Source: Corynebacterium sp. zg-331
GTDB lineage: Bacteria > Actinomycetota > Actinomycetes > Mycobacteriales > Mycobacteriaceae
Direction of reading: 5' to 3'
Length of the DNA stretch: 64,000 nucleotides
Assembly (NCBI RefSeq): GCF_014267345.1
Contig: NZ_JACMYD010000001.1
Location: forward strand, 124,001-188,000
The notes below the pieces were generated by a model, which searched no databases, had not been told where the DNA came from, and was given only the letters and a program-made list of their open reading frames with translations. This document shows, in pieces, positions 63,048-64,000 of the stretch; the stretch's first letter is position 1, and every line of letters starts with the position of its first letter. The translations under genes were made by a program, and so were the position numbers.

Positions 63048-64000
63048 TTATGCCCCGTGGGGAACGTGGGCGATATCTCCGGCGTGCAGACGAACCACCT
63101 CGAGTCCCTGTCCACCCGAGGTGGCGATTTCCTCCTGCACGATGCGCGTGTGCAGGGAAGCAGCGTGCTCCGCATCGACAAGAACGGTGACCCAGCGCGA
63201 AAGGCCGGCATGGGCGGGACGCACGCTCATTGCCCCGTGCCGCAAACAGATCTGTGTCAGCGGGGTGTGTTCCTCTTGATACGCCTCGGTGATGGCTGCC
63301 CGGGATTCGTTGAGCAGCATCGGTACCTCGTCGGTGCGTCGGCCTCGCAGCAGGGACACCAGGCGGTGGCTTCGCCGAGTTTCGGCCTCCCAGAAGGCCA
63401 GGAGTGTGGCGGCCTCCTCGAGCGAGGGGTAACCCTGCGGGCCATGTACGGCAAACACCGCTTTCAACCAATCCAGAACCCGGGGAGTGGCATCGGGAAG
63501 CAACCGCAGGTACTCAGTGCCAAAGGCGTGGGTAGCGTCCTTGATGAGGCGGTGTCGTGCCTGCTGATCCTTGGAGTTGAGGCTTGGAGATGTGGAATCT
63601 ATTGCGTGGGGGTCCTCACCACTGACGCCGATCGCCAGTGCCACGGCCTCGGAAGAGTGTAGTGCCGGAACGTCGGTCACCGAGCCATCGGAGTAATCCA
63701 CCACGCAGGGCCTTCCCGGTCGACCCCGCAGGGAAGCGATGTGACGGGTACGCACCACGGAGTCGTCAAGGTAACGCGCTGCTTGAGAACATGCGGAGGC
63801 CAGTCGAGCCCGCGCTGGCGCATCCGAGGCGTCGTGGGCCTCGGGGTACAAGGCAAGCCCGAGTGCCGTGTCGAAGGAATGACGCGCCCCGAGACCAGAG
63901 CCTAAAGGAACATCGGAGCATACGGTGATATCGAACCCGGTGGTGTCTCTACTGAGCATTTGCCGTTGAATAAGTGTAGTGATCAGGCGCGCGGCCCGCT
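63048..64000 (-). CDS. galK: GHMP kinase (galactokinase-like), 5' end outside window
   Basis: The reading frame runs from the window edge (13 in-frame codons before the ATG at 63959) to 63048. It contains the GHMP ATP-binding motif SDVPLGSGLG near the visible start and DTALGLALYP, then a C-terminal domain of galactokinase type. It probably phosphorylates a sugar, but the N-terminal substrate signature is missing here, so galactokinase is a family-level call. It converges with rnpB, 10 bases away. Confidence 0.72.
   Translation of the reverse strand, partial: RAARLITTLIQRQMLSRDTTGFDITVCSDVPLGSGLGARHSFDTALGLALYPEAHDASDAPARARLASACSQAARYLDDSVVRTRHIASLRGRPGRPCVVDYSDGSVTDVPALHSSEAVALAIGVSGEDPHAIDSTSPSLNSKDQQARHRLIKDATHAFGTEYLRLLPDATPRVLDWLKAVFAVHGPQGYPSLEEAATLLAFWEAETRRSHRLVSLLRGRRTDEVPMLLNESRAAITEAYQEEHTPLTQICLRHGAMSVRPAHAGLSRWVTVLVDAEHAASLHTRIVQEEIATSGGQGLEVVRLHAGDIAHVPHGA

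Overview
The window is a GC-rich actinobacterial chromosome segment that I read as Corynebacterium. It carries an aecD-brnQ operon with an McbR-type operator, a homodimeric pyruvate dehydrogenase E1 (aceE) beside a DUF3052 gene, paired zur/znr zinc regulators, a corynebacterial DnaG, CdsZ, and many -10 boxes placed 6-9 bases before start codons (leaderless genes). From memory, gene order follows C. glutamicum roughly from the ectP/brnQ/aecD block down to the rnpB region. I cannot name the species.

Layout. 1-6.5 kb: osmolyte transporter (cut by the window edge), flavin monooxygenase, brnQ, aecD and an ABC exporter. 6.6-9.8 kb: a small lipoprotein, a strong terminator, then a two-gene cassette (DUF3558 lipoprotein plus a 605-residue PPE-like protein) with an AT-rich, foreign-looking 5' half. 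9.8-14.3 kb: idi, a carboxylesterase, two tiny membrane proteins, fadD15. 14.5-25.8 kb: a co-directional housekeeping run (hypothetical, hemW, hrcA, dnaJ, rsmE, phoH, ybeY, corC-like, pdxY, era, recO, uppS) for heat shock, ribosome maturation and cell-wall lipid carrier synthesis. 25.9-39 kb: rubrerythrin/VIT transporter, maltokinase-cap protein, alkaline phosphatase, zur, znr, glyS, two related membrane/LURP-like proteins, a TPM-domain protein, dgt, a secreted RNase with its barstar-like inhibitor, dnaG and a YtxH-like protein.

39.2-49.2 kb is a decaying genomic island of lower GC beside a CAU-anticodon tRNA gene. An integrase remnant lies next to the tRNA, and a degenerate copy of the tRNA 3' end lies at the far side. 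Its contents are almost all broken: an MmeI-like methyltransferase tail, a serine recombinase with an antirepressor (BRO-N) head, a sigma-70-like gene, a zinc-cluster protein plus HTH regulator, a type III restriction-modification locus (mod interrupted by one TAA, res intact), and an SNF2 helicase start fused in frame to an Abi-like HEPN end. It looks like a former defence island passing through deletion and point decay.

49.2-64 kb returns to the backbone: tRNAs (CAU, Asn, Val), a secreted PAP2 phosphatase, serine hydrolase, nagD-like phosphatase, acyl carrier protein, aceE, DUF3052, a small secreted protein, SURF1, LMW phosphatase, Nif3-like protein, CdsZ, RNase HI/phosphatase fusion, RNase P RNA and a GHMP kinase running off the end.

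Limits: assignments come from reading motifs and from memory of families and gene order; no search was run.
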